Virus record (IMG/VR): IMGVR_UViG_3300020389_000003
Coordinates: 1-23,565 of that record
Direction: 5' to 3' (one strand)
DNA: 23,565 nt
Source of the DNA: a virus
The notes beneath the pieces were generated by a model. It did not search any database, was not told where the DNA came from, and saw only the letters and a list, made by a program, of their open reading frames with translations. The position numbers and the translations under genes were made by a program. This document shows, one piece after another, positions 8,639-16,180 of the stretch (position 1 is the stretch's first letter; every line of letters starts with the position of its first letter).

Positions 8639-9005
8639 CATATTGAAATTGTGCGAACGGCGGCACAAGGACGTTGTAATCGACGAACTGGGCCTGGCGT
8701 TTCGTATTCAGTCATTGACCGAACGCGAAAAGGCAGCCTATGAAACCGCGTTAATTGGAAAGGCAGGCAAGATCAGCAAACAGCGGCTGCTAGATGCCAG
8801 CCGGCGGTTGGTTTGTCTATGCCTGGTCGACAAGGACGGCAAGCCGGTTATGGATGCGGGCGACGTTGATAACCTGGCGAACCTGGACGGGCTGGTTGTC
8901 GCCAGGCTGTACGATGCCTGCCGCGTGCATTGTGGGTTTGACGAGGGCGACATCGAGGGCGCGATAAAAAACTCCGAAGCGATTCACGTAGACGATTCGC
9001 AATGA
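8613..9005 (+). CDS. Tail assembly chaperone, upstream frame (G-like)
   Basis: 130 aa, with GGGGAG before the ATG. It is a helical protein encoded between the tail tube and tape measure genes, as lambda gpG is. About nine of ten ribosomes would stop at 9005 if the frameshift site at 8966-8972 behaves as in other phages; that fraction is family knowledge, not measured here. The final residues after the slippery site (NSEAIHVDDSQ) differ from the fusion product. The gene's stop overlaps the ATG of the next frame (ATGA), so separate translation of the second frame is also possible. Confidence 0.82.
   Translation: MTKIAGRNDILKLCERRHKDVVIDELGLAFRIQSLTEREKAAYETALIGKAGKISKQRLLDASRRLVCLCLVDKDGKPVMDAGDVDNLANLDGLVVARLYDACRVHCGFDEGDIEGAIKNSEAIHVDDSQ
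8966..8972 (+). other. Programmed -1 frameshift site, A AAA AAC
   Basis: Six A residues followed by C lie with AAA (8967) and AAC (8970) in the zero frame, the canonical X XXY YYZ arrangement. The -1 frame is open from the slip to the stop at 9292, with no stop codon, passing through LRSDSRRRFA before the ATG at 9002. The product would be about 226 aa. The gene pair lies exactly where lambda-like phages make G and GT by the same mechanism. Confidence 0.8.
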
Positions 9006-9292
9006 CCCTGGCGGCGACGCTAGGGCACGTCAACGTGGATCACATGTTAGATCAGATAACCCCCGAACAGTTTATAGAGTGGCAAGCGTGGTTAGTAGTT
9101 GAACAGGGCGGCGACCAGTGGCACCAGACGGCACTACTGGCAGCCGTGATACATAACACCCAGGTGGTTAAACGTAGCGACCTGGCAAGCCCTGACGACT
9201 ACTTGCCGCAGTTTAACGTAGGTAATGACAAAGCAACTGACACCGACGAAGCCGAACGGCTGATTGCAGCACAATATGGCAACAGTGGCTGA
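9002..9292 (+). CDS. Tail assembly chaperone, -1 frame extension (T-like)
   Basis: 96 aa if read from its own ATG; otherwise the C-terminal half of the frameshift fusion described at 8966-8972. The segment ITPEQFIEWQAWLVVEQGGDQ is typical of the downstream chaperone half, which recruits tail subunits to the tape measure. The frame is -1 relative to the upstream gene. It overlaps the tape measure start by 17 bases. Confidence 0.85.
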   Translation: MTLAATLGHVNVDHMLDQITPEQFIEWQAWLVVEQGGDQWHQTALLAAVIHNTQVVKRSDLASPDDYLPQFNVGNDKATDTDEAERLIAAQYGNSG

Positions 9293-10787
9293 AATAGCTG
9301 TAAACATTACAGCACGCACGCAAAAGCTTGAGAAAGACCTACAGCGCGCCAAGGATAAGCTCTCGAAGGTGGGCCAGTCTGCGAAGACCAGCGGCAGCGC
9401 GTTGGGCGGCTGGGCGAAGCGGGCACTAGGTGCCGCGGCAGCAGCCTACGGCATGTATGCGGTACTGCGCAGTATTTCCACGGCGATGGAAGAAATTGAC
9501 GCGGCAGCCAAGCAGGGGCGGGCTATTGGCATGACGACCCAGCAGATTTTGCAGCTGAATCACGCTGCCAAATTGGCCGGCGTAGGTGCAACGCAACTTA
9601 AAACGGGCCTGGCCCGCATGACAGTGGGCGTTCAGGACGCGGCCAGGGGCACCGGCGAAGCACGACTAGCGTTGGAGGCTATGGGCGTCAATGTCCAGCA
9701 GCTGGCGGCACAATCACCGCATGAGCAGTTCATGGCGATAGCTGACGCTATATCGGGCATCGCGGACCCAGCCCAGAAAGCTGACGCGGCCTATAAAATG
9801 TTCGGCCGCAGCGGTATTGACCTTATTAACATGCTGAACGGTGGAAGCGCGTCACTTACAGCCCAGGCCGCGGAATTCGACAAGCTGAACGGTAAGATCA
9901 GCGACATAGACGCCAGCGCAATAGAAGCGGCGAACGATGCCATTACCGACATGAAAACAGCTTTCAAGGCTGTCTGGCAGCAGCTGGCAATTGCCCTGGC
10001 ACCGACACTGAAAGCCGTCGCGAAGATATTTCAGGACATTGCGGAGTGGGTCCGATCAGTAGCCGAACGGGCCAAAACTATGGGCCTGCGGTTTAGCCGT
10101 ATTGTTCCAATCGTCGTCAAAATGATCGCGATATTCGTGGCTATGAAGATTGCCACGATTGCCCTGGTAGCGGCGAAGGCTGCGCTGCTGGCAATGTCCG
10201 GCCCTGCTGGCTGGGCACAGCTGGCGGTTGGCCTGGCCCTGGCAGCCGGCGCATATGCCACGATAAAAAATGAACTAGGCGGCGCGGTGAAAGAAACCAA
10301 GAACCTGACCGGGGCGACGCAACAGCAGGTAGAAGCAACGGAACAGCAGACGAAAGCAGCGGACGACCTGAAGAAGAAGCAGGCCGAACTGGCACGGCAG
10401 CAACAGGCACTGATAGCAGCCGGCAAACAGGTAACGGACCAGTTTAAAGTACCACAGGAAAACTTGAGCGAACGGTTGGCGCATCTGCACAAGCTGGTTC
10501 AGGCAGGTGCTATCAGCTGGCAGACCTACGGCCGGGCCGTGAAGGGTGCTATTACAGATTTTAAGTCAGCCAGCAAGGCACAGCAGCAGCAGGCAGCCAA
10601 GCCGATAGCGGCTGTAACAATGGGATCGTCTGCGGGATTTTCTGCACTGCAAAAGGCGAACCGCGAACAGCAGCGGCAGACGCGGTTACACGAACAGGAA
10701 GTGGAATTACAGCAGCAGACGAACCGCATACTTAACGGCGTCCGAACTGACATCACGAACAGCGCACCGGAAGTTGCAAACATATGA
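9276..10787 (+). CDS. Tape measure protein
   Basis: 503 aa from the ATG at 9276; an upstream in-frame TTG at 9264 is less likely. Long helical protein with an N-terminal coiled coil (AVNITARTQKLEKDLQRAK), Gly/Ala-rich middle, hydrophobic membrane-like segments at about residues 275-335, and a Gln-rich coiled-coil end. It sets tail length and enters the cell with DNA. At about 0.15 nm per residue, a family rule, the tail would be near 75 nm, short for a siphovirus. No peptidase or lysozyme domain is visible. The end overlaps the next gene (ATGA). Confidence 0.9.
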   Translation: MATVAEIAVNITARTQKLEKDLQRAKDKLSKVGQSAKTSGSALGGWAKRALGAAAAAYGMYAVLRSISTAMEEIDAAAKQGRAIGMTTQQILQLNHAAKLAGVGATQLKTGLARMTVGVQDAARGTGEARLALEAMGVNVQQLAAQSPHEQFMAIADAISGIADPAQKADAAYKMFGRSGIDLINMLNGGSASLTAQAAEFDKLNGKISDIDASAIEAANDAITDMKTAFKAVWQQLAIALAPTLKAVAKIFQDIAEWVRSVAERAKTMGLRFSRIVPIVVKMIAIFVAMKIATIALVAAKAALLAMSGPAGWAQLAVGLALAAGAYATIKNELGGAVKETKNLTGATQQQVEATEQQTKAADDLKKKQAELARQQQALIAAGKQVTDQFKVPQENLSERLAHLHKLVQAGAISWQTYGRAVKGAITDFKSASKAQQQQAAKPIAAVTMGSSAGFSALQKANREQQRQTRLHEQEVELQQQTNRILNGVRTDITNSAPEVANI

Positions 10788-12004
10788 CCGTTACAGCAGT
10801 AACAGTAAAGCACGACGGCTGGTCTGCCAGCATGACGCCAGGCAGCCAGAAGGTGCAAACCGTGGCCGGCGTTGTCACCCTGGGCAGCAAGATCGACTTT
10901 ACCGTTGTCTTCAACGTCAAGACAGACGACAGGCAAGATGGCCCGCAGATAGTAGCCGCGGGTGATATTGCCGGCGTTAACATTCCCAGCATCGGTGATT
11001 TTTACGAATTCGGGAACGACAAGGACGTAAACGCATTCTGTAAGGCCGTGGCACCGCGTTCATTAGGTGGGAATCTGTGGGAAGTCACTTGTGTCTATGG
11101 TCCGGCGCAAGACCTGACACCCAAAGACAAGCCAGCTGCAATTGATATGAAGGACAAAGACGGGCAGCCGGTTGACGACCCGATGAACGCTATGGCAACC
11201 GTCAACGTAGGCCTGGTGCATTTAAAGGCACCTGTTGCCAAGGCGTTGTACAGCGGCCAGGTATGGCACGTAAAAGACGTTGGCATCGTCGCAAAACGCG
11301 AAGAAATAATGCAGCTGCCTGGCGGCCCGCTGGGCGGCACGCGCGTTGAACCGGCTCGCCACGGTGGATTGTTTGAATGGCCTGACGCGATACCAGTGGT
11401 AAACAGTGCCGGCACGCCATTTGATCCAGCGCCAGAACGCGACGAAGCCCGCGTTCGTATTACGATTTCCCGAAACCATCTAAACGCGCCGCGTTTCCAT
11501 ATTGACCGCTGGGTGGATACCGTCAACCGCAACCCGTTTAGGATTGAACGTCAGGGCTTTATATGGGACGTGGACGCCGGCGCAGCCAAAATGATGTCAG
11601 TTGGTATGCAGCAGCAGGAGTGGAACGGGTTTGCATTCTGGCGCGTGACGTATGAAATACACCTGATTCCTGACAGCATGATGGTGGATTGGAATTGGGA
11701 CGACGACGAGTTCCACCCCTGGCGGCCGAAGATTCTAGACCAGGGGCTGGTACGGTCAACAGATGCAGACGACGGCGACTACTTCACAGCGAAAAAGGCC
11801 GGCGTTGAAAATATTGTAGACAGCCGCGGCCAGGCGATAACTGAACCAGTGTTATTAAACGGCGACGGCGGCACCCTCATAGGCGACCCGCTGGGCCGTA
11901 GCGCGGTCTGGCTGGAATACATAATTTACCAGGAAACCGAGTGGGCCGGACAACAGGCAGGCAACCTGTTGTTCAACCAGCTGAATCAAGGCGTTCGTTT
12001 ATAA
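10784..12004 (+). CDS. Uncharacterised tail protein, probable tail tip/baseplate
   Basis: 406 aa. I do not recognise the family. The N-terminus is beta-rich and resembles a tail domain (VTLGSKIDFTVVFNVKT). The middle has a motif-rich region with several Trp and Asp residues (about residues 215-310), including an FHIDRWVDTVNRNPF stretch and a MVDWNWDDDEFHPW stretch. There is no signal peptide or membrane segment. Position just after the tape measure makes a distal-tail or hub protein the best guess. It replaces the usual Dit/Tal pair, neither of which is evident. Confidence 0.75.
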   Translation: MTVTAVTVKHDGWSASMTPGSQKVQTVAGVVTLGSKIDFTVVFNVKTDDRQDGPQIVAAGDIAGVNIPSIGDFYEFGNDKDVNAFCKAVAPRSLGGNLWEVTCVYGPAQDLTPKDKPAAIDMKDKDGQPVDDPMNAMATVNVGLVHLKAPVAKALYSGQVWHVKDVGIVAKREEIMQLPGGPLGGTRVEPARHGGLFEWPDAIPVVNSAGTPFDPAPERDEARVRITISRNHLNAPRFHIDRWVDTVNRNPFRIERQGFIWDVDAGAAKMMSVGMQQQEWNGFAFWRVTYEIHLIPDSMMVDWNWDDDEFHPWRPKILDQGLVRSTDADDGDYFTAKKAGVENIVDSRGQAITEPVLLNGDGGTLIGDPLGRSAVWLEYIIYQETEWAGQQAGNLLFNQLNQGVRL

Positions 12005-12016
12005 AGGGCAACGACG

Positions 12017-12853
12017 ATGGCAGACAAAACTTGGAACGGTACAGGCAGCGTTGGCAATGAAGGTGACCTAGCAGAAGCTGACAATTGGACACCCAGCGGC
12101 CTGCCGGCAGCCAGTGACGACGTGCGGCTAGTGGCGCAGCACCCGCAGGCCATGACAGCAGGTCTAAGCGCGTTGTCTGTCACCAGCCTGGCGTCATTTA
12201 TCGTGGAGCAAGGCTACACCGGCGCGATTGGCACCAGCACCGTTACGCTGGATATCCTGGTAACGGGGACGTTCGAATTCAACGGCACGGGCGAATCCTA
12301 TATCGATCTGCTGGCAAGTTCCATAGATGCCATTGTGATTAGCACGGGCAGCCCGTCAGCGGCTGGCAAGCGTAGCCTGAACCTGTCCGGGTCCACGTTG
12401 TCAGCCATTGAAGTGCGGGGCGGTAACGTCGGCATCGGCCGGCACGGCAGCACCAGCACAGTCACAGCGACCCGCATCAGTGGCGGCGAACTGTATATCG
12501 ACAACGGCACGACGGTTAATACGCTGACAAGCCACGGCGGGACCGCGTACCTGGACGCGAATATTATCACAGTGGCACTGTACCGCGGGCAATTGATAAC
12601 AGGTGAATCAGCGACGATTACAACGCTGACAATTGACGGCGGCAGCGTCACAGATTACAGCACCGGAACGATTACAACCGCGAACGTGAATACCGGCCGT
12701 CTGACGGTGCCGGCCGGTATTTCAAAGGCGATCACAACGCTAAACCTGAACGCCGGCGGGTCCGTATCATTCGACCCGAATAATGTGACGGTGGGCGATG
12801 TCCAGCTAGGAACCGACAACGTACCGATCACCGTTAGCACGGGCCGCGGGTAA
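12017..12853 (+). CDS. Beta-solenoid-like tail/adhesin protein
   Basis: 278 aa, AAAGGG ribosome site. The opening (TWNGTGSVGNEGDL...ADNWTPSGLPAASDDV) is the common start of bacterial beta-solenoid surface proteins. From about residue 60 onward there are repeated short strands with Thr, Ser and Gly turns (STVTATRISGGELYIDNGT, TITTLTIDGGSV, GTITTANVNTG) that suggest a right-handed beta-helix. A role in the tail tip or receptor binding is inferred from position. It is more Thr/Gly-rich than the neighbouring genes. Confidence 0.75.
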   Translation: MADKTWNGTGSVGNEGDLAEADNWTPSGLPAASDDVRLVAQHPQAMTAGLSALSVTSLASFIVEQGYTGAIGTSTVTLDILVTGTFEFNGTGESYIDLLASSIDAIVISTGSPSAAGKRSLNLSGSTLSAIEVRGGNVGIGRHGSTSTVTATRISGGELYIDNGTTVNTLTSHGGTAYLDANIITVALYRGQLITGESATITTLTIDGGSVTDYSTGTITTANVNTGRLTVPAGISKAITTLNLNAGGSVSFDPNNVTVGDVQLGTDNVPITVSTGRG

Positions 12854-12860
12854 TAAATCA

Positions 12861-12868
12861 GGGGGGGG
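12861..12868 (+). repeat. G8 tract before a fibre-like gene
   Basis: Eight consecutive G residues, four bases before the ATG at 12873. The tract sits where a Shine-Dalgarno site belongs and may serve as one. Homopolymers of this length can also change by slippage and alter initiation. Confidence 0.8.
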
Positions 12869-12872
12869 TACG

Positions 12873-13790
12873 ATGGCAAAAGGCTACCTGGTCACAGCGG
12901 AAACAATCGAGAAGCTGCGCGCCGATCACGAAGAACTGAAGACGCAAATTAAGCGGCTACAGAATACGGTGCTGCGCCGGCCGGCAGCTGCTGTTGGCGG
13001 CCAGGCTGAAACGCTGGCCCTGGCAAAGACCACTGGCACAATTGCCGGCTACACGACGAACGATGACGGCAACCCTGTACTGGAAGGCGGGGAAGCTACC
13101 ATTCAATCTATGGACGGTGAAGGGGTGCTGGTGGACCAGCTGCGGACAGTGACGGCGTACAACGTGGATAGCAGCGACGTTGAAGCCGACACCTATGTTA
13201 ACGTTAGCCGGCACTTTAAGACCGGCAAATGGCTGATAGACCAGGTAGGCAGCACGGCTGCTGGACAGACGCTGCACCGTTTCACACTGAACGAAGATAT
13301 GGGCACCGGAACAGCGCAGCAGGCCGGCGCGGACCTGCTGACCCTGGCCGGCGTGGACACTGGCACAGATGTCACCCTGCTGGATGTTAATAATCGGTTT
13401 CCGTATGCGTTGGGGCCGGCAACCTATGCCCATAGCGGCACGCCAGAACAGAACACCATTACGGGTGCCCGTGGCCTGGCTATTTTCGATGGCACCGATT
13501 ACTACATTGTGGAATGCGAATCGATAGCCCGTTTTTGCCGTTTCAAGGTAGACCAGGTTAGCGGGTTTGATACGTCGGACGCAACATTCGACGCGGTGCC
13601 GATAGACTACGGCTGGATGGACGGCCAAAACCCAGGGCCGCGGACTATCAATAACCCGCAGACGCATTGCCTGGACCCTGCTGAGTATATCTTTTCAGGT
13701 GACGACGGTGACTACCTGATTGCTAGATGGTCTGACGTTACAGGAACGTACTGGATTGTCCAGATGGAATGCCCTGACGTTTCGTGCTAG
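12873..13790 (+). CDS. Coiled-coil fibre-like tail protein
   Basis: 305 aa. Residues 1-38 form a short coiled coil (ETIEKLRADHEELKTQIKRL) as in trimeric fibres. A Gly/Ala linker follows, then beta-rich domains with repeated GTDYYIVE and GTYWIVQMEC strands. It ends in a Cys-containing tail. I do not recognise a named family; a minor tail or fibre role fits its place between two tail genes. The G8 tract at 12861 acts as its ribosome-site region. Confidence 0.75.
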   Translation: MAKGYLVTAETIEKLRADHEELKTQIKRLQNTVLRRPAAAVGGQAETLALAKTTGTIAGYTTNDDGNPVLEGGEATIQSMDGEGVLVDQLRTVTAYNVDSSDVEADTYVNVSRHFKTGKWLIDQVGSTAAGQTLHRFTLNEDMGTGTAQQAGADLLTLAGVDTGTDVTLLDVNNRFPYALGPATYAHSGTPEQNTITGARGLAIFDGTDYYIVECESIARFCRFKVDQVSGFDTSDATFDAVPIDYGWMDGQNPGPRTINNPQTHCLDPAEYIFSGDDGDYLIARWSDVTGTYWIVQMECPDVSC

Positions 13791-13797
13791 GGGGGGG
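13790..13797 (+). repeat. G8 tract before the Cys-rich gene
   Basis: The last G of the upstream stop codon plus seven more gives eight G residues, ending two bases before the ATG at 13800. It is the second such tract at the border of the same gene. Confidence 0.8.
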
Positions 13798-13799
13798 TT

Positions 13800-14342
13800 A
13801 TGGCCTGGTTTCCGTGCTGCTGCCCGTGGTGTTGTCTTGGATTCTCCACTGGCTACGAATACGACGTAACGATATCGGGCCTGTCAGATGACCCCTACGG
13901 CGACTGTACGAACTGCGCCAGCCTGAACGGCACGTATACGCTGCAATACTGGCAGCCGGAACCGTCGGAAGTGCAAGGCGAGCGGACGAATTACCGTTGC
14001 GATTTTAAATACGACGTACTGGATTCGCCTTACATTTGGGAATGTGACCCAGGGGCGATGCACGTATGCAGGATTGCAATGCGAATATCGCCATTCCAGC
14101 AGACTGCGCCACCCTATGACAATTACTGCCGCTATGAAGTGCAAGTGTACAGCTATTGCCAGGGGTCTAATCACGTTGTGGGTGACCTGTGGGCAAGTTT
14201 TCGATTCGAACGCGCCCAGCCTGGCGGGTACGGCAGCTGTTCATGTTTATTGGATGGAACTGAAGCGTTTGATTTTTACGGCAATTCAGACGCCAGCTAC
14301 TGTATAGAAGACGCGACGATTCGCGTTGAAGGGCCGGCGTAA
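13800..14342 (+). CDS. Cysteine-rich tail-region protein
   Basis: 180 aa with 15 cysteines, including a CCC/CC cluster in the first 12 residues (PCCCPWCCLG) and spaced pairs (DCTNC, SCSC). The core is aromatic and beta-rich with a repeated strand pattern. No signal peptide is evident, and the first residues do not form a membrane segment. DCTNC followed by LNGTYTLQYW looks like a repeat unit I have the impression of seeing in environmental tail proteins, but I cannot name it. Disulfide-stabilised tip domain or metal site are possibilities. The stop overlaps the next start (TAATG). Confidence 0.7.
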   Translation: MAWFPCCCPWCCLGFSTGYEYDVTISGLSDDPYGDCTNCASLNGTYTLQYWQPEPSEVQGERTNYRCDFKYDVLDSPYIWECDPGAMHVCRIAMRISPFQQTAPPYDNYCRYEVQVYSYCQGSNHVVGDLWASFRFERAQPGGYGSCSCLLDGTEAFDFYGNSDASYCIEDATIRVEGPA

Positions 14343-15529
14343 TGGATTGTCAGTTCATCGACCAGGGCGACTACTTCAAGTGTGAGAACTGCGGCACCGT
14401 CAAACAGCGCGTAACCCGCAGGCAATGTCCGACAACGGGCGGCCTGGGCAACGCTGTGGCCCGCATAACCAGCAGCGTAGGCATCAGGAAATGTGGCGGC
14501 TGCACGCGCAGGCAAGGCTGGCTGAACCGTTTAACACCCTGGACGAAACGCGCTGACGTTGTGCTGCTGTTTCCGGCGAAAAGTGACCCGGATTGGCTGG
14601 AAACCCGCGGGGAACTGGTGGGCCAGCTGCTGGAAAAGAACGGGCACACAGCGTTCATTGCCACGATGCAAACGCGGCGGCTGGATGAACTACAGGAAAT
14701 CATCGATACCCTGAACCCGCGAATTATCGTTAATCGTGCATTCTTCGTTAATCAGGATATTATCGGCCAGGCAGCCCGCAAGAACCGCGGCACCCGATTC
14801 GTTACCGTCAATCATTCCAGCTATGCCTATACGCACGCCAGTGATAACTGGATCAGACAACAGGCAGCATCTATCGAACTGGCGCACGAACTGCCAAACG
14901 TATTTTGTGCCCACGTTGACGAACGCAATATTCACGGCCAGCTGGGCCTGCGGCGTTGCATCTACTTTCCGAACGTGGTGACACAGCCGGAAGCTACAGC
15001 CAGGCCACTGGCGCAGATGGACAGGCCACTGGTCACAATCGCGGGCCGGCTGCACCTGGTGAAAAACCAGCTCCAACAGATGATGGCCGTGCGAATGGTG
15101 AGGGACGCACGCGCCCTGCTGGTTATGAAAGCTGACGACGAACTGCCGCGGCTGGCAGCGGATTCTATCGGGCTCGATTATGACCTGGTCCCCTGGTTAC
15201 GGTGGCGGGCCTGGCATGAACTGCTGGCGGAACGGGTAGCCGTGGGAATGCAGGCCAGTTTTAGCGAATCGTTTAACTATGTTGCCCTGGAGCATATGCA
15301 GCTGGGCCGGCCCGTTGTGGGATCAACCGCTATCAGATACCTGCCGGCAGAATGGCAAGCAGACGCTGATTCCCCAGCAGCAATGGCCGCGGTGCTGCGC
15401 AGTCATCTGGACAATTGGGCCGAACGATCAGAACAGGCTATCGACATAGCCGGCCAGGTGATGAAAAGAAACAACGCGGCGTTTTTGGATACCGTTGCAC
15501 AGCTGTTGAAACGGAAGCACGGATTTTAA
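14342..15529 (+). CDS. Glycosyltransferase, GT-B fold (GT4-like), with zinc-ribbon N-terminus
   Basis: 395 aa. The N-terminus has CxxC pairs at Cys14/Cys17 and Cys51/Cys54, suggesting a zinc ribbon. The rest has GT-B features: an N-terminal Rossmann-like strand ADVVLLFPAK with a helix after it, VNHSSYAYTH, VTIAGRLHLVKN in place of the usual GR(L/F)xxxK motif, and the EX7E signature as E309...E317 in SESFNYVALEH. GT4 enzymes transfer a nucleotide-activated sugar. Likely targets are a phage tail protein or the host envelope, inferred from its place after tail genes. GAAGGG precedes the start. Confidence 0.85.
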   Translation: MDCQFIDQGDYFKCENCGTVKQRVTRRQCPTTGGLGNAVARITSSVGIRKCGGCTRRQGWLNRLTPWTKRADVVLLFPAKSDPDWLETRGELVGQLLEKNGHTAFIATMQTRRLDELQEIIDTLNPRIIVNRAFFVNQDIIGQAARKNRGTRFVTVNHSSYAYTHASDNWIRQQAASIELAHELPNVFCAHVDERNIHGQLGLRRCIYFPNVVTQPEATARPLAQMDRPLVTIAGRLHLVKNQLQQMMAVRMVRDARALLVMKADDELPRLAADSIGLDYDLVPWLRWRAWHELLAERVAVGMQASFSESFNYVALEHMQLGRPVVGSTAIRYLPAEWQADADSPAAMAAVLRSHLDNWAERSEQAIDIAGQVMKRNNAAFLDTVAQLLKRKHGF

Positions 15530-15543
15530 CAAAGGGGCTGCAA

Positions 15544-15780
15544 ATGGAATTCGCAAAAGGCATCTGGGCGTCAATCATGACATCCAGCAAAAGTAAGCGC
15601 GTACTAGCAACGGTTGTTACCGCGTTTATTGTGGCGGTGAATCAGGAGTACGTCGGACTGGATGACGATACCTGCTGGCGTCTGGCATTGCTGGCCGTGG
15701 GACTGGTGGTATCTGATTCGATTCGCCCAGTGGACCCAGGCAAGTATCAGAAACAGGCAGACACCAATGGCGAAGCGTAA
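15544..15780 (+). CDS. Small membrane protein, holin candidate
   Basis: 78 aa from the ATG at 15544 (AAAGGGG upstream), rather than a longer frame starting inside the glycosyltransferase gene. Two hydrophobic stretches, about residues 21-33 (LATVVTAFIVAV) and 46-60 (RLALLAVGLVVSDS), separated by a short polar EYVGLDDDT loop suggest two membrane segments with a charged end, a holin-like layout. There is no sequence signature, so this is a candidate only. It overlaps the next gene by 14 bases. Confidence 0.65.
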   Translation: MEFAKGIWASIMTSSKSKRVLATVVTAFIVAVNQEYVGLDDDTCWRLALLAVGLVVSDSIRPVDPGKYQKQADTNGEA

Positions 15781-16000
15781 CAAAGAAGACCGCCAGGGCA
15801 GGGCGGCTGGCAAGGTCGACAAGCACCAGGCAAAGGCCGACGGCAAGGTTCAGAAGATGGCCGGCAAAGCTGACCTGGCACGGGCAAAGGCCACCAAGCG
15901 AAAGTGGCTATTCTTCCTGATATGCGCGCTGATTGCTGGCTATCTAATTATCGTCAAGGGCGGCGGCCTGGGCGTTATCCAGAAGCTGATACCCAAGTAG
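15767..16000 (+). CDS. Small basic membrane protein
   Basis: 77 aa from the ATG at 15767; a longer reading from 15662 lies in the previous gene. Residues 1-47 are very rich in Lys, Arg and Ala (MAKRNKEDRQGRAAGKVDKH), then one membrane helix (WLFFLICALIAGYLIIV), then a short tail ending in GVIQKLIPK. Function is unknown; a lysis-related or packaging-related role is possible. Confidence 0.65.
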   Translation: MAKRNKEDRQGRAAGKVDKHQAKADGKVQKMAGKADLARAKATKRKWLFFLICALIAGYLIIVKGGGLGVIQKLIPK

Positions 16001-16003
16001 CTG

Positions 16004-16034
16004 TTGTCGCACCGAACTGGCTGCCGGCGATAAT
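16004..16034 (+). promoter_or_regulatory. Candidate promoter for a structured RNA
   Basis: TTGTCG at 16004-16009 (4 of 6 with TTGACA) and GATAAT at 16029-16034 (5 of 6 with TATAAT), spaced by 19 bases, slightly long. The predicted start would fall near 16041, at the base of the first hairpin. Sigma-70-like logic is assumed. Confidence 0.4.
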
Positions 16035-16039
16035 AAAGG

Positions 16040-16164
16040 CTGCCAGACGGCGGACCACAACGCGACTAATATAGCCGCAGGCTGGCAGAACGAACCACAC
16101 CCGCGAAAGCGGGCGCAAGCTGCCGCGCCGCGGTCACTCCCCATCGCGGCGCGGTGGCGTTTTT
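16040..16164 (+). ncRNA. Candidate phage small RNA with three hairpins
   Basis: This 125-base segment follows the stop of the membrane protein at 16000. Hairpin 1 pairs CTGCCAG (16040-16046) with CTGGCAG (16082-16088), has a three-by-three internal loop, then GCGG (16050-16053) with CCGC (16075-16078), leaving a 21-base loop. Hairpin 2 is CCCGC (16100-16104) with GCGGG (16109-16113) around a GAAA tetraloop. Hairpin 3 is the intrinsic terminator (16119-16158). A promoter-like sequence lies just upstream (16004-16034). No protein can be read across it convincingly. It could instead be a structured 3-prime end of the late mRNA. Confidence 0.45.
16119..16164 (+). terminator. Strong intrinsic terminator
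   Basis: A 16-bp stem (16119-16134 with 16143-16158, three of the pairs G-U) whose core CCGCGCCGCG/CGCGGCGCGG is perfect, an eight-base loop, then TTTTT at 16160-16164. It would end the late operon. The next gene starts 17 bases later and must depend on readthrough or another start. Confidence 0.88.
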
Positions 16165-16180
16165 AACAAATGGGCTAACG

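Noticed and set aside
12957-13667. A 236-codon open frame on the minus strand
   Set aside because: It lies entirely antisense to the fibre-like gene, has no ribosome site and shows no recognised protein pattern; it is a by-product of codon composition.
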